Part shown: piece after piece, positions 23,798-23,954 of the stretch
Position numbering within the stretch: position 1 is the first letter of the stretch
How the letters are laid out: every line of letters starts with the position of its first letter
Assembly: GCA_964531805.1 (NCBI GenBank)
Contig: CAZHGE010000042.1
Span: 1-23,954, forward strand
DNA: 23,954 nt
Reading direction: 5' to 3'
Source: RGIG8767 sp964531805
GTDB lineage: Bacteria > Bacillota > Clostridia > Lachnospirales > Lachnospiraceae
Translations under genes and position numbers: made by a program
The notes under the pieces: model-generated
The model's input: the letters and a program-made list of their open reading frames with translations, nothing else
Told to the model about the DNA's origin: nothing
Databases searched by the model: none

Positions 23798-23954
23798 ATG
23801 AGCGTTATTTCAATGAAGCAGTTATTAGAAGCAGGTGTTCATTTTGGACATCAGACAAGAAGATGGAACCCTAAGATGGCTCCTTATATCTTCACAGAAA
23901 GAAATGGTATCCACATCATCGACTTACAGAAGTCTGTAGGTAAAGTAGATGAAG
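23798..23954 (+). CDS. rpsB: Ribosomal protein S2 (3' partial)
   Basis: The first 52 codons of 30S ribosomal protein S2 are present; the window ends inside the gene. The N-terminus has the universal S2 sequence ISMKQLLEAGVHFGHQTRRW, then NPKMAPYIFTERNGIHIIDL and QKSVGKVDE. A strong ribosome binding site (TGGAGGT) is seven bases before ATG. In Firmicutes rpsB is usually followed by tsf, pyrH and frr, expected just beyond the edge. Its position behind the fla/che cluster matches Bacillus subtilis. Confidence 0.98.
   Translation, partial: MSVISMKQLLEAGVHFGHQTRRWNPKMAPYIFTERNGIHIIDLQKSVGKVDE

Noticed and set aside
1..23954. CRISPR arrays, tRNA or rRNA genes, insertion sequences, attachment sites
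   Set aside because: No regularly spaced direct repeats, tRNA-like folds, transposase or integrase genes, or terminal inverted repeats were seen.

Overview
The window looks like a flagellated, low-GC Firmicute of the Lachnospiraceae type (Roseburia/Agathobacter/Lachnospira-like). The evidence is the protein similarity, AT-rich codon use, strong AGGAGG-type ribosome binding sites, a CheC/CheD adaptation pair of the Bacillus/Clostridia kind, and a large secreted plant-polysaccharide enzyme. The species cannot be fixed from sequence alone.

Positions 1-17277 (+ strand) are the distal part of a fla/che operon with almost no intergenic DNA. Order: fliP (5' end missing), fliQ, fliR, flhB, flhA (flagellar type III export gate); flhF, flhG (flagellar placement and number); a PilZ/YcgR-like c-di-GMP brake protein; cheB, cheA, cheW, cheC, cheD (chemosensory core and adaptation); a small membrane protein; fliA/sigD (sigma-28); a FapA/DUF342 protein; a small hypothetical; a SwrB/DUF6115-like membrane protein; and a membrane-anchored Glu/Ser-rich protein with an MltG-like N-terminal domain. 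Many genes overlap by 1-4 bases, which implies coupled translation. The operon ends at a perfect 15-bp inverted repeat with T-runs on both strands (17358-17413).

Positions 17421-18679 (- strand) hold a two-gene operon converging on that terminator: a CheX/CheC-type phosphatase-like protein with four N-terminal 29-residue repeats, then a single-domain CheY-like receiver. A consensus sigma-A promoter lies at 18730-18758.

Positions 18680-19103 are a 424-bp divergent intergenic region with a sigma-A promoter for the downstream gene, two TTGCG..CGCAA-type palindromes flanking it, and a leader with two hairpins. Next comes a 1474-residue secreted GH53 endo-beta-1,4-galactanase with several accessory modules (19104-23528) and its own terminator. 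The window closes with a strong promoter, a structured 5' leader and the start of rpsB (ribosomal protein S2).

In Bacillus subtilis the fla/che operon also ends ...cheC-cheD-sigD-swrB and is followed by rpsB. The backbone is therefore an old conserved neighbourhood into which the phosphatase/receiver pair and the galactanase gene have been placed. The strongest oddities are: (i) an exact 162-bp in-frame tandem duplication at the start of cheA that doubles the phospho-accepting histidine segment; (ii) MshEN-like 24+5+24 repeats fused to a CheX-like phosphatase domain; (iii) flhB lacking a conventional start codon where its protein should begin; and (iv) large perfect hairpins in the gaps before two flagellar-operon genes.
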